This document shows positions 16,913 to 25,758 of a stretch of 64,000 bases of DNA, in pieces; position 1 is the stretch's first letter; every line of letters begins with the position of its first letter. The translations under genes and the position numbers were made by a program. Origin of the DNA: Candidatus Gastranaerophilales bacterium (GTDB taxonomy: Bacteria > Cyanobacteriota > Vampirovibrionia > Gastranaerophilales > Gastranaerophilaceae); assembly GCA_944322945.1 (NCBI GenBank), contig CALUQN010000002.1:62001-126000 (forward strand). Reading direction: 5' to 3'. The notes beneath the pieces were generated by a model, which ran no database searches, was not told where the DNA came from, and worked only from the letters and a program-made list of their open reading frames with translations.

Positions 16913-17716
16913 ATGGCAGGTATTTTAACTTTACAGTACAAACAAATTCCTGGGAATAAAAAAGCTAATATTTTGAAAGTTACGGAAATGCTTGCGGCAA
17001 ATTCTGACAAAGAATTGGATTTAGTAGTCCTGCCGGAATTTTTTTCAACGGGAATTTGTGATGAAATGTACACTGATACAGAGCCGGCTGACGGCGGCGA
17101 AACTGTTAAAGCAATTTCTCTTCTGGCTAAAAAATACAAAACAAACATAATCTCCGGAACTGTTGTAGAGAAAGACGGTGATAAGCTTTATAATACTATG
17201 TATGTGCTTGACCGTGAGGGTAAAACTGTCGGCAAGTACAGAAAAATTCACCTGTTTGCATATATGGGCGGCACGGAAGATAAAGCACTTACACCCGGCA
17301 GTGAAGAAGTTATTCTGGATTTGGATTTTGCTCGTGTAGGTTTGAGCATTTGTTTTGACATCCGCTACCCTCTTCATCACCGTAAACTTGCGCAGGGCGG
17401 GGCGGAAATTATCGTGTCACCTTCGGCATTCAGCTATCCGGCAAGCCTCAGCGATGAAGACAAAGCCTCATTTATAAACACCTGGCGTGCCATGAATATC
17501 ACAAGAGCAACGGAAAATCTTGTGTATTTCGTGACCTCAAATCTTTTTGGCAAAAGTTATCCCTATCTCTATTCTATCGGAAACTCCATGATTTCAGACC
17601 CCTGGGGCAGGGTGCTCGGTGATGCAAAAGATGAAGAAACTGCTGTTTATGCAGATATTTCGCTTCTCGCCGGCAAAGATATCAGAAAAGTCTATCCTGC
17701 TTGTCATATTTCTTAA
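16913..17716 (+). CDS. Carbon-nitrogen hydrolase (nitrilase superfamily)
   Basis: 267 residues with the catalytic triad of the nitrilase superfamily: E42 in LPEFFSTGI, K111 in KYRKIHLF and C147 in GLSICFDIRYP. Members hydrolyse amides such as omega-amidated 2-oxoacids, N-carbamoyl amines or deaminated glutathione. IHLF and CFDIRYP resemble the omega-amidase/Nit2 branch, but the substrate is inference. AGGAGGG precedes the start. It is divergent from the aldolase-like gene. Confidence 0.85.
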   Translation: MAGILTLQYKQIPGNKKANILKVTEMLAANSDKELDLVVLPEFFSTGICDEMYTDTEPADGGETVKAISLLAKKYKTNIISGTVVEKDGDKLYNTMYVLDREGKTVGKYRKIHLFAYMGGTEDKALTPGSEEVILDLDFARVGLSICFDIRYPLHHRKLAQGGAEIIVSPSAFSYPASLSDEDKASFINTWRAMNITRATENLVYFVTSNLFGKSYPYLYSIGNSMISDPWGRVLGDAKDEETAVYADISLLAGKDIRKVYPACHIS

Positions 17717-17723
17717 TAAACCC

Positions 17724-17751
17724 TAAAGTTTCGGCAAAAATATTCCGTAAA
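17724..17751 (+). promoter_or_regulatory. Sigma-28 (FliA)-like promoter before the transglycosylase-like gene
   Basis: TAAAGTTT (17724-17731), a 12-bp spacer and TCCGTAAA (17744-17751), placed 26 bp before the start codon. It matches the flagellar sigma-28 consensus (TAAAGTTT, then GCCGATAA) well at -35 and partly at -10. Three more such sites occur in the window. Confidence 0.6.
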
Positions 17752-17776
17752 CTAAATTGTGAAAGGGTTTACGTAA

Positions 17777-18586
17777 ATGTTCAGAATAGAAAATACAGGA
17801 AATTTATTATCAGGCACAACAGACTCAGCGGGTTCTACGGACAGTAGCAGCAAAACAGGATTAAGCGCAAATGAAGAAGCCGCGCTAAGAAGCGGTTTAA
17901 CCGGTGAGGCCGAAAAATCCGGAGTAATCAAAGGCTTAGGGATTGAAAAACACAGTGAGCCTGCAGCAGCCGCAGAACAAGACCAAAGCGCGAAAGAAGT
18001 TAAAAAATTAAAGGATATGTGGTCGCCTGTTGCAAAAGGTGTTTCTGATAAATTTTATGAAGAAATCGTTGCAATTGCTAAAAGAGTAAATTGTGACCCT
18101 GTATATTTATCAATAGTTCTGTATCAGGAATCGAAATTTAATCCGCGTGCAAAGAATGGTTCTTTCCGCGGTATAGGACAAATGTCGCATGTTACTCTCG
18201 CGGACAGTTTGCAGAATGTTAAACGGAAAAATCTTGATATAGAAGTTAATACATCTATGTCACTAAACCGTTTTGCTCAATTATCAAGAGAAAAACAGCT
18301 GCCGTATATTGAGGCATATATTATGAATGCTAAACGGATAGCCGGTATGAGCGCAAATGAAAAGATAGAGTCTGGAAAATTATATGCATTATTTTTCCTG
18401 CCGGGCTATGCTGATAAACCTGTTCTTGCATCAAAATTTAATCCTAAAACAGCAAAATATTACCGCTCGAACAGACCGTTTGATATGAACAATGACGGCA
18501 AAATTACACCGGCTGAATTGAAAAAATTTCTTGACGACAGAGCTGATGTTTGGGGTATCACACTGCCCGATGATAAGACTTCTTAG
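17777..18586 (+). CDS. Lytic-transglycosylase-like (SLT) protein with C-terminal EF-hand
   Basis: 269 residues. After a low-complexity Ser/Gly/Ala N-terminus (1-75) comes an SLT/goose-lysozyme-like core. LSIVLYQESKFNPRAKNG has candidate catalytic E118, and FRGIGQMSHV is the usual GxGQM segment. The C-terminus holds one canonical EF-hand loop (DMNNDGKITPAE, residues 236-247). There is no Sec signal peptide, so it may use the flagellar or another non-Sec export route, or act inside. The promoter is sigma-28-like. The 3' end overlaps the convergent CDF transporter gene by 29 bp. The domain call is likely; the export route and target are unknown. Confidence 0.7.
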   Translation: MFRIENTGNLLSGTTDSAGSTDSSSKTGLSANEEAALRSGLTGEAEKSGVIKGLGIEKHSEPAAAAEQDQSAKEVKKLKDMWSPVAKGVSDKFYEEIVAIAKRVNCDPVYLSIVLYQESKFNPRAKNGSFRGIGQMSHVTLADSLQNVKRKNLDIEVNTSMSLNRFAQLSREKQLPYIEAYIMNAKRIAGMSANEKIESGKLYALFFLPGYADKPVLASKFNPKTAKYYRSNRPFDMNNDGKITPAELKKFLDDRADVWGITLPDDKTS

Positions 18587-19478
18587 AACATCTGTGACAA
18601 TAAGCTTCAGGTTCTGCGTGGATAAATACAACCGTATTTCCGCCGAGTTTTGAATCTATGGCGTCTTCAATTTCATCACAAATTTTATGGCAGTCATAGA
18701 TTTTCATGTCATTACTGAAAAATAATGTTATTTCAATATTTTTTTTAGGACCGGCTCTGCGGGATTTTAAATTTTTATACCCTGCAATTTTTTTCAATTT
18801 AACAAATTCATCAAGAACATTCTCTATAGTTTCAATATTTTCCTCAGGAAGTGAGCCGTCTAAAAGATTATTCAGAGCTTTTTTGGTGATAAAAAAGCCT
18901 GTCCGCATAATAAACGCTGCCACGAGAATTGCGATAACGGAGTCTAATATATGGAGACCGGTTATCTTTATCAAAACCAGACCTGCCAGAACGCCGGCAG
19001 AAGAGAGTATATCTGTGTTCAGATGTTCTGCATCAGCGAGCAGTGAAAGCGAGTCGGATTTTTTAGCCACGTGGAATAAATATTTGCTGACAAAAAAATT
19101 TGCAACTACAGCGGCAATCATAACAATTATGCCTGGGAGGGTTTCAATTTCCGGTGATTTATTTAGATATAATTTTTGAACAGCCTCGTATATGATGTAA
19201 ACAGCCGCAAGAATAATCAAAATACCTTCCAGAAATCCGGACATATCTTCGTATTTCCCGTGACCGTAAGGGTGGTCGCTGTCGGCAGGCTTAGCGGATT
19301 TAAGGACAGAGAAAAAGGTCAAAAAAGACGCCAGCAAATCACTCATAGAGTGAATTGCTTCCGAAATTACACTTATACTGCCTGAGACAAAACCGGCGAT
19401 AAGTTTTAAAATAATGATTGTTGAGTTAGAAACGATAGATAATCCTGCCGCTAACTTTTTTTCTGATTCTATGTTCAT
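18558..19478 (-). CDS. Cation diffusion facilitator (CDF) family transporter
   Basis: 306 residues, a proton-coupled exporter of divalent metals such as Zn, Fe, Mn or Cd. There are six membrane helices. Metal ligands H43 and D47 lie in SEAIHSMSD, a second pair lies in DAEHLNTDILSS, and the loop motif DSDHPYGHGKYED is typical. The C-terminal cytoplasmic domain ends in HAEPEAYCHRCSKKSYHRAV, a His/Cys-rich tail that could sense metal. It overlaps the upstream alkD-like gene by 4 bp (same strand) and the transglycosylase-like gene by 29 bp (convergent). Confidence 0.92.
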   Translation of the reverse strand: MNIESEKKLAAGLSIVSNSTIIILKLIAGFVSGSISVISEAIHSMSDLLASFLTFFSVLKSAKPADSDHPYGHGKYEDMSGFLEGILIILAAVYIIYEAVQKLYLNKSPEIETLPGIIVMIAAVVANFFVSKYLFHVAKKSDSLSLLADAEHLNTDILSSAGVLAGLVLIKITGLHILDSVIAILVAAFIMRTGFFITKKALNNLLDGSLPEENIETIENVLDEFVKLKKIAGYKNLKSRRAGPKKNIEITLFFSNDMKIYDCHKICDEIEDAIDSKLGGNTVVFIHAEPEAYCHRCSKKSYHRAV

Positions 19479-20170
19479 TTTTTAACAACCTTGCGTTTCA
19501 TTGTTTTTAAAACTTCTTTTTCTTCATTACTGACCCTGTATGAGTCGATAATTTTTTGAATGGTTTTGTTATATGTCCAATCGTCAAGGGTGCAGGTTTT
19601 AAGAAATTGGAGAGTTTTTTCAGGGAATTTTATATAGCAGATTGATACAGCCCAGGCAACTCCCATTCTTACATAATATCCTTCGTGAGTGATATTTTCA
19701 AATATACGAAAAATTTCATCAAGGTAATCTTCCCGGATATAATAAGACAGAATCATCACAACTCCGAACCGGATGTCATATTCTCTATTTGACTTGAGGT
19801 AGGGTTGAATAAAATCCCAGACGAGCTCTTTGTTTTTATTTGTGAATTTCAATCCGTTGCAAAAAGTATCGCACAGAGCCCAGTTATTAATTTGCGGGAT
19901 ATAATTTTTTACATACCCGAGAATTTTTTCCGGTGAATCTTTAATCATACCGATAACAATTCCGCGCAGCATTGTCTCTTCCATAAAATCTGCGGAAGTT
20001 GAATTTATAAAATCCTCATAGTTGCCGTTTCTGTATATTTCTTTAGCAATTTTTTTGAGAATTGGAAGTCTGATACCCTTAATATTATGAACATTAGGGA
20101 TAATTTTTTCTGAAAATTTCTGGTAATCGCCGTCAATGTTATCAAGCAGGTTTCGTTTTATTAAATCCAT
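19475..20170 (-). CDS. AlkD-like DNA alkylation repair glycosylase
   Basis: 231 residues from the ATG at 20170, preferred over an upstream ATG because CGGAGA lies just before it. AlkD proteins are HEAT-repeat glycosylases that remove bulky alkylated purines. Visible are the repeated helices, WALCDTFCNGLK, EYDIRFGVVMILSYYI and YVRMGVAWAVSICYIKFPE, the conserved surface that holds DNA. It is co-transcribed and translationally coupled with the downstream CDF transporter gene (4-bp overlap). Confidence 0.85.
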   Translation of the reverse strand: MDLIKRNLLDNIDGDYQKFSEKIIPNVHNIKGIRLPILKKIAKEIYRNGNYEDFINSTSADFMEETMLRGIVIGMIKDSPEKILGYVKNYIPQINNWALCDTFCNGLKFTNKNKELVWDFIQPYLKSNREYDIRFGVVMILSYYIREDYLDEIFRIFENITHEGYYVRMGVAWAVSICYIKFPEKTLQFLKTCTLDDWTYNKTIQKIIDSYRVSNEEKEVLKTMKRKVVKK

Positions 20171-20345
20171 ATTATCTCCGTTGTAATTGATAATAATATA
20201 ATTAACTTTTATATGCAAATATATTTCATAAAATAATCCCGCAGGATTTATCAGGCTTTGAGTTTTTCTTAGGTCTTGAGAATTTTTTTTGACAGCCGCA
20301 CCTAGTCAGATAAGGGAGAGTATCTACACCAAATGCAGGATAAAT

Positions 20346-20373
20346 TAAAGTTTTTTGCCGGAAATGCCGTTAT
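20346..20373 (+). promoter_or_regulatory. Sigma-28-like promoter before the 121-residue gene
   Basis: TAAAGTTT (20346-20353), a 12-bp spacer and GCCGTTAT (20366-20373), 37 bp before the start codon at 20410. The -10 differs from GCCGATAA at two or three positions. Confidence 0.6.
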
Positions 20374-20409
20374 ATACATGAGTGTTAATAACCATGAGGC
20401 ATCCAAAAA

Positions 20410-20775
20410 ATGTTTAATTCGGTCAACAATCCTTTTGGCAGAAAAATAGAATCTTCGACATCTTCTGACCAGGGCAAAAAAGAACACCAGCAGGAGAAAA
20501 AAGAGCCGGAGAAAAAATATCTTGAACAGGAAGAGCAAGATGAAGTCAGAATAGGCGGTCTGCCGCTTTTGACGGAGGATGATATAAAATATCTGGTTAA
20601 TAACTACATATCAAACCTTAAATCAGAGCATTCAGATAACGAAAAAATCTGCCAAAAATTGGACAAGTATCTTTCAAAATTTGATGTGCAAAAGTTTATG
20701 AAACGCAATCCTAATATCACAAGTTCTGATTTTTACATGATAATGTACAATGAGACAGAAGGTATAGTGAAATAA
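20410..20775 (+). CDS. Small paralogous protein A, unknown function
   Basis: 121 residues, not recognised. It starts MFNSVNNPFGRK, then a Lys/Glu/Gln-rich linker (about 15-48). A folded-looking C-terminal helical region (50-121) follows: LTEDDIKYLVNNYISNLK...YLSKFDVQKFMKRN...DFYMIMYNET. The next gene has the same layout and the same C-terminal pattern, so they are tandem paralogues. Each has its own sigma-28-like promoter, hinting at a motility-linked or late-stage role (inference). No signal peptide. Confidence 0.6.
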   Translation: MFNSVNNPFGRKIESSTSSDQGKKEHQQEKKEPEKKYLEQEEQDEVRIGGLPLLTEDDIKYLVNNYISNLKSEHSDNEKICQKLDKYLSKFDVQKFMKRNPNITSSDFYMIMYNETEGIVK

Positions 20776-20799
20776 AAATTAATATTAGCCTGAAATTTT

Positions 20800-20827
20800 T
20801 AAAGTTTCAGCGTAAAAATTCCGTCAT
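20800..20827 (+). promoter_or_regulatory. Sigma-28-like promoter before the second small paralogue
   Basis: TAAAGTTT (20800-20807), a 12-bp spacer and TCCGTCAT (20820-20827), 36 bp before the ATG at 20863. Confidence 0.58.
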
Positions 20828-20862
20828 TAAACATGAAACATGTTTTAAGAAAGGACGGATAT

Positions 20863-21225
20863 ATGGAAATTTCAAATGTAAACTCAAACCCTTTTGTAAC
20901 ATCGGCAAAAGTTGAAGAAGAAGACGAAAAAGAAGTAAAAGAAGAACAAACCGGCGAAAAAGCAGTGAAAAATCCGCTGGAAAAAGGCGAGTCAGACAAA
21001 GCCGAATTTTCAAAATCTTCATCAGCATTGACAAAAGACGAAGTTCAGGATACTGTAGAGCGCTATATTCAGGACAAAATTGCCTCTGCACCTCCTGAAG
21101 TTGCAGCAAAACTTGCACAATATCTGGCAGGCTTTGACGTAACCAAATTTATCCGCGACAACGGCGATATGTCTATTGCTGAACTTTACGCCGTCTTATA
21201 CAACAAAACAGCTGATTTTGAATAG
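20863..21225 (+). CDS. Small paralogous protein B, unknown function
   Basis: 120 residues from the ATG at 20863. This start is chosen because AAGGACGG lies just upstream and because it follows the promoter; an ATG at 20833 would fall on the likely transcription start. The N-terminus MEISNVNSNPF mirrors MFNSVNNPF of its neighbour. An acidic/Lys-rich linker leads to LTKDEVQDTVERYIQDKI...YLAGFDVTKFIRDN...ELYAVLYNKT, clearly related to paralogue A. A strong terminator follows. Confidence 0.6.
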   Translation: MEISNVNSNPFVTSAKVEEEDEKEVKEEQTGEKAVKNPLEKGESDKAEFSKSSSALTKDEVQDTVERYIQDKIASAPPEVAAKLAQYLAGFDVTKFIRDNGDMSIAELYAVLYNKTADFE

Positions 21226-21253
21226 CATATTAACAGCCTTGTAAACATACAAA

Positions 21254-21281
21254 GCAGCAGGAGTTTTCTTGCTGCTTTTTT
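21254..21281 (+). terminator. Intrinsic terminator after small paralogue B
   Basis: Stem GCAGCA / TGCTGC with a 10-nt loop, followed by six T. Confidence 0.8.
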
Positions 21282-21384
21282 ACTGCTCATTCCTTCTGTC
21301 TGACGGTTAGTAAAAAATATTTCCCCTGTCGTCCTATATTATGTTGATTTTATTGACACAAATATTTAATTATGTTAAATTTTT

Positions 21385-21416
21385 TGTTGCAAATACAACA
21401 CAATTTCTAATATAAT
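21385..21416 (+). promoter_or_regulatory. Promoter and probable MarR operator of the RND efflux operon
   Basis: Palindrome TGTTGCAAATACAACA (21385-21400). It contains the -35 box TTGCAA (21388-21393); 17 bp later comes a perfect TATAAT (21411-21416). The palindrome differs at only two central positions from the one at 11987-12002, and its position relative to the promoter is identical, which points to a shared repressor. Confidence 0.75.
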
Positions 21417-21454
21417 TATATATATAAATTTTAATATACAGACAGGGAGAGACA

Positions 21455-22633
21455 ATGAAAAAAATAGTTATAATAACTTTGGCTATAATAATAGCTGCAA
21501 TCGGTTTCCGCCTTGGATTTTCGAAATACAGCCAGACTATGAAAATAAAACTTGCGATGTCAAAACCGGCTCCGGATGTAGTTGCTGAACCGGTTGAAGA
21601 GCATTCGATTATCAGAACATTTGAAGCCCCGGGGCGAGTAACTTCCAAATATCAGGTTAATGTCCTTGCGCGTATTTCAGGCTATTTAGAAAAAAGCTAT
21701 TTTAAAGAAGGCGACTTTGTAAAAGCCGGTCAGACATTATTCTTGATAGAGCCTACGGAATTTTCAAACGCCGCAAAAGTTGCAAAAGCTAATGTGGAAA
21801 ATATCCGCTCACAATTGACTTACGCGGAAAAGCAGCTTGCAAGAGCCTCCGAACTTGTTAAAAAAGATTACATAGCAAAATCCCAGTATGATAATCTTCT
21901 CTCCCAGCGCGATGCTCTGAAAGCACAATTGGCGTCAGCACAAGCAGCTTACGGTGATGCCCAGCGCAATCTGGGTTACACCACCGTGAAATCACCTGTT
22001 GACGGCAGAATAGGTATCATTACAGTGACAGTCGGAAACTATGTTACACCGTCATCAGGACCTTTGACAACAATTTACAGTACAAATCCGATATATGTCA
22101 CATTCCCCCTGGATTCAAACGACTATAACATGCTTGCACAGGCTGACAAGGAGGCTAACACTAACAGAAAAGTCGAACTCACCTTTAACAGCGGAATGAA
22201 ATATGACCTCACGGGTATACAGGATTTTCACGATAACAAAATTGACCAGTCCACCGGTACGGTTACAATGAGGGCAACTTTCCAGAACCCTAACAACCAG
22301 CTGCTTCATGGTGAATTTGTCACAATAAAATTATATTCCAACAAACCCGTGAATGTACCGGTTGTTCACCAGACAGCTGTTCAGGAAAATCAGGCAGGCA
22401 AATATGTCTATAAACTTGATGAAAATGATATTCCTGACCTTGTGTATATAAAAACGGGCGAGCAGGACGGCGAATATTGGGTTGTAAACAGCGGGCTTAA
22501 ACCTGGTGATATGGTTATCACTGACGGTCTGCAAAAAGTTACTCCGGGCAAACCCGTCACCCTTAAAACAAAAGAAGAAATGGCAAAAATTAAACATAAA
22601 GAAATCGAAAATACAGACAAAAAGGATAAATAA
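21455..22633 (+). CDS. RND efflux periplasmic adaptor (AcrA/MexA type)
   Basis: 392-residue membrane-fusion protein of a tripartite RND pump. It has an N-terminal membrane anchor (about 3-22), a first lipoyl half around FEAPGRVTSKYQVNVLARIS, an alpha-hairpin (about 100-165), a second lipoyl half YTTVKSPVDGRIGIITVTVG, and a beta-barrel and membrane-proximal domain (VIPVVHQTAV-like VNVPVVHQTAVQENQ). GGGAGAG precedes the start. It is first in an operon with the pump (3 bp downstream) and an outer-membrane channel. Confidence 0.94.
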   Translation: MKKIVIITLAIIIAAIGFRLGFSKYSQTMKIKLAMSKPAPDVVAEPVEEHSIIRTFEAPGRVTSKYQVNVLARISGYLEKSYFKEGDFVKAGQTLFLIEPTEFSNAAKVAKANVENIRSQLTYAEKQLARASELVKKDYIAKSQYDNLLSQRDALKAQLASAQAAYGDAQRNLGYTTVKSPVDGRIGIITVTVGNYVTPSSGPLTTIYSTNPIYVTFPLDSNDYNMLAQADKEANTNRKVELTFNSGMKYDLTGIQDFHDNKIDQSTGTVTMRATFQNPNNQLLHGEFVTIKLYSNKPVNVPVVHQTAVQENQAGKYVYKLDENDIPDLVYIKTGEQDGEYWVVNSGLKPGDMVITDGLQKVTPGKPVTLKTKEEMAKIKHKEIENTDKKDK

Positions 22634-22636
22634 TAA

Positions 22637-25600
22637 ATGGCAGGGAACTTATTTATAAATAAACCGAAACTTGCAATAGTAATCTCGCTGGTAATTATGC
22701 TGGCGGGAATGCTTATGATAAATACATTACCTCTTGAAGAATACCCGTCGATTACCCCTCCGCAGGTTGTAGTATCAGCGACGTATGCCGGTGCGAGTTC
22801 AGACGTAGTTGAATCCACTGTAGCCGCACCGGTTGAGGCACAATTGAACGGGGTTGAAGATATGATATATATGTCGTCAACCTCCCAGAACGGTTCTTAT
22901 AAATTGACCCTGTATTTTGCAATCGGTTCTGACCCGGATATGGCGGTTGTAAACGTCCAAAACCAGCTGCAGCTGGTTACTCCGAGGCTTCCGGAGGATG
23001 TCAGACGGTACGGGCTTACTGTAAGAAAAACAACAGGCGGTCCGGGGCTGATGATGATTTCCGTCAACTCACCGAGCGGAACGTATGACAACTTATTCAT
23101 CGCAAACTACGCGTCTATTTATATCAAGGATGAACTTGCGCGTATTAAGGGTGTCGGGCAGGTTATGGTATTCGGCTCATCTGATTATTCAATGAGAATT
23201 TGGCTTGATGCAACAAAAATGGCTAACCTGGGGATTTCCGTTAACGAAGTGAGTGCTGCTGTTCAAAATCAAAACACACAGGCGCCGGCGGGCGACCTCG
23301 GTGTTGAACCTATGAAAGAAAAACAGCTGATAAAACTTACAATGAGAACACGCGGCAGACTTGAAGACGTCAGTGAGTTTGAAAATATTGTTGTCCGTTC
23401 AAAACCGGACGGTTCGCAAATTAAGCTGAAAGATATTGCACGTGTGGAACTCGGTGCGGAAAGTTATTCATACTTTTCACGTATAGGCGGCAAAAATTCC
23501 GCGATTATCTCTGTCAGCCAGCTGCCGGAAGCTAACGCCGTTGACCTTTCTAATAAAATTCAGAAAAAAATGAAAGAGTTGAGCAAAGGTTTTCCGCAAG
23601 GTATTGAATACAAAATCCAGCGCGACGAGACTGAATTTGTACGTGAGTCTATCAAGGAAGTTATCAACGCTATCGGGCTTGCAATTGTGCTTGTCGGTAT
23701 TGTAACTTATATGTTCTTAGGCAGCGGGCGCGCGGCTTTGATTCCTTTCTGCGCAATTCCTGTTTCGCTCATCGGTGTATTTATATTTATGAATATACTC
23801 GGATTTTCCATAAACCTCCTGATATTGTTCGGTCTTGTCCTTGCAGTCGGGCTGGTTGTTGACGACGCGATTGTTGTACTTGAAAATACCCAGCGCCATA
23901 TTCAGGAAGGTAAAGCACCAAGAGAAGCAACCGAAGTTACTATGGAGGAAGTATTCGGCGCGGTTATGGCAACGTCACTCGTATTGATGGCGGTATTTGT
24001 TCCTGTATCTTTCATGTCAGGGATTACAGGGCAGATGTTCAGACAATTTGCCCTGTGTATTGCAACATCAATCGGGTTGTCGACACTTGTTGCGCTGACG
24101 CTTGCGCCGGCTCTGTGCGCGATGATTCTTAAACCAGGTTCCGAAAAAGCCGATTTCAAATTTATTCAGGCTTTTGATGACTGGTTCAACAGCATAAGAG
24201 ATAAGTATCTTGCGGGTGCTTCCATATTTATAAATTCAGCAAAAATTACCCTCCTGACTTTTTTAGGAATTGTACTTTTTGTACTTTTGATGTTTAAGCT
24301 GATACCGACCGGATTTTTGCCGACGGAAGATAAAGGTGCTGTCTTTACTCAAATTCAACTTCCTGACGGCTCATCCGCCTCCAGAACGGATGACGTTGCA
24401 AGGGAAATTGAAGACCGCTTGATGAGTATTCCGGGGGTCGCAAATACAATCACTCTCGTTGGTTATTCTGGTGAAAATACTGCCCTTATTGTATCAGAAC
24501 TCGACGAGTGGTCGCATCGTAAGAAAAAAGAATTGCAGATGCAGTATATTTTGAAAAAAATTCAGAACGATTTTTCAACATATCCGTCAGCAACAATTGC
24601 GTCGTTTGCACCGCCTTCGATTTCTGGTCTGGGTATGTTCGGCGGGTTTGAATACCAGCTTCTGGATAAAGGCAACAGAAATGCGCAGGAACTTTATGAC
24701 GAGGCTGTTAAACTCATGGCTGCAGCAAATAAAAACCCTGATTTTTCAATGGTTTACACCTCATACAGCGCAAACCTGCCGCAGCTGCTTTTGAACATTG
24801 ATACAAGCAAGGCAATGGCGCAGGGTGTTGATATTTCAGAAATTTACAGCGCGCTTTCAGGATATTTCGGAAAATATTACATAAACGACTTTAACAAGTA
24901 CGGGCGTGTTTACAGGGTCTATATGCAGTCTGAATCCGACTTTCGTGCAAGACCTTCTGATATAGATAAAATTTACGTAAAAAACAAATCAGGTACTATG
25001 GTTCCGCTGTCTGCCGTTGTTAAGATAGAAAATATTGTCGGACCTTATACCAGAACAAGATTTAACATGTACCCTGCAATAACAATCAACGGTATGGCTG
25101 CTCAGGGTGTAAGTTCCGGACAGGCAATGGCTTCAATGGAAAAATTGTCAGCGGAGGTTCTTCCTCGCGATATGGGCTACTCGTGGTCAGGAAGTTCGCT
25201 CCAGGAACACGAATCGCAAGGGCAAATCGGCCCGATACTTGCTATGTCGTTAGTTTTCATATACTTATTCCTTGTCGGATTATATGAAAGCTGGATGCTG
25301 CCGATTGCAGTACTTTTGATTTCGCCGATAGCACTTGTCGGAGCGTTGTTCTTCCAGTATGTTTCCGGCTACTCGCTTGACCTGTACTCACAAATCGGAC
25401 TTGTTATGTTAATCGGTTTGAGTACAAAGCAGGCAATTTTGATTATTGAGTTTGCAAAAGACGCTCACGAAGCCGGCATGGCAATTAGAGATGCGGCATT
25501 GCAGGCTGCCAAGCTCCGTTTCAGGGCGGTTATGATGACAAACATCGCATTCATCCTCGGGCTTTTGCCTCTGGTGTTTGCGGAAGGCGCAGGTGCCGCA

Positions 25601-25756
25601 AGCCGTCACTCCGTCGGTATGACAGTTTTTGGCGGGATGATTGCGGTTGCCTTTATCGGTACTTTCCTCGTTCCGGCGTTCTACGTTATGATTGAGGAAA
25701 TGAAAATCAATATTGCACACAAAACTCACAACATACATTTTAAAGGTGAAAAATAA
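22637..25756 (+). CDS. RND multidrug efflux pump (AcrB/MexB type, HAE1 family)
   Basis: 1,039-residue proton-driven inner-membrane pump, the usual AcrB length. Typical features are the N-terminus LFINKPKLAIVISLVIMLAG, the proton-relay aspartate pair in helix 4 (LAVGLVVDDAIVVLENTQRH), two large periplasmic loops, and the second-half motif GLVMLIGLSTKQAILIIEFA, where a Lys replaces the more usual Asn. The last helix ends FIGTFLVPAFYVMIEE. It would export drugs, bile salts or fatty acids; the substrate cannot be read from sequence. It lies between adaptor and channel genes with gaps of 2-3 bp. Confidence 0.96.
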   Translation: MAGNLFINKPKLAIVISLVIMLAGMLMINTLPLEEYPSITPPQVVVSATYAGASSDVVESTVAAPVEAQLNGVEDMIYMSSTSQNGSYKLTLYFAIGSDPDMAVVNVQNQLQLVTPRLPEDVRRYGLTVRKTTGGPGLMMISVNSPSGTYDNLFIANYASIYIKDELARIKGVGQVMVFGSSDYSMRIWLDATKMANLGISVNEVSAAVQNQNTQAPAGDLGVEPMKEKQLIKLTMRTRGRLEDVSEFENIVVRSKPDGSQIKLKDIARVELGAESYSYFSRIGGKNSAIISVSQLPEANAVDLSNKIQKKMKELSKGFPQGIEYKIQRDETEFVRESIKEVINAIGLAIVLVGIVTYMFLGSGRAALIPFCAIPVSLIGVFIFMNILGFSINLLILFGLVLAVGLVVDDAIVVLENTQRHIQEGKAPREATEVTMEEVFGAVMATSLVLMAVFVPVSFMSGITGQMFRQFALCIATSIGLSTLVALTLAPALCAMILKPGSEKADFKFIQAFDDWFNSIRDKYLAGASIFINSAKITLLTFLGIVLFVLLMFKLIPTGFLPTEDKGAVFTQIQLPDGSSASRTDDVAREIEDRLMSIPGVANTITLVGYSGENTALIVSELDEWSHRKKKELQMQYILKKIQNDFSTYPSATIASFAPPSISGLGMFGGFEYQLLDKGNRNAQELYDEAVKLMAAANKNPDFSMVYTSYSANLPQLLLNIDTSKAMAQGVDISEIYSALSGYFGKYYINDFNKYGRVYRVYMQSESDFRARPSDIDKIYVKNKSGTMVPLSAVVKIENIVGPYTRTRFNMYPAITINGMAAQGVSSGQAMASMEKLSAEVLPRDMGYSWSGSSLQEHESQGQIGPILAMSLVFIYLFLVGLYESWMLPIAVLLISPIALVGALFFQYVSGYSLDLYSQIGLVMLIGLSTKQAILIIEFAKDAHEAGMAIRDAALQAAKLRFRAVMMTNIAFILGLLPLVFAEGAGAASRHSVGMTVFGGMIAVAFIGTFLVPAFYVMIEEMKINIAHKTHNIHFKGEK

Positions 25757-25758
25757 AT

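Noticed and set aside
20334-20450. 38-residue frame before the 121-residue gene
   Set aside because: Covers the sigma-28-like promoter and overlaps the real gene in another frame; no ribosome site.
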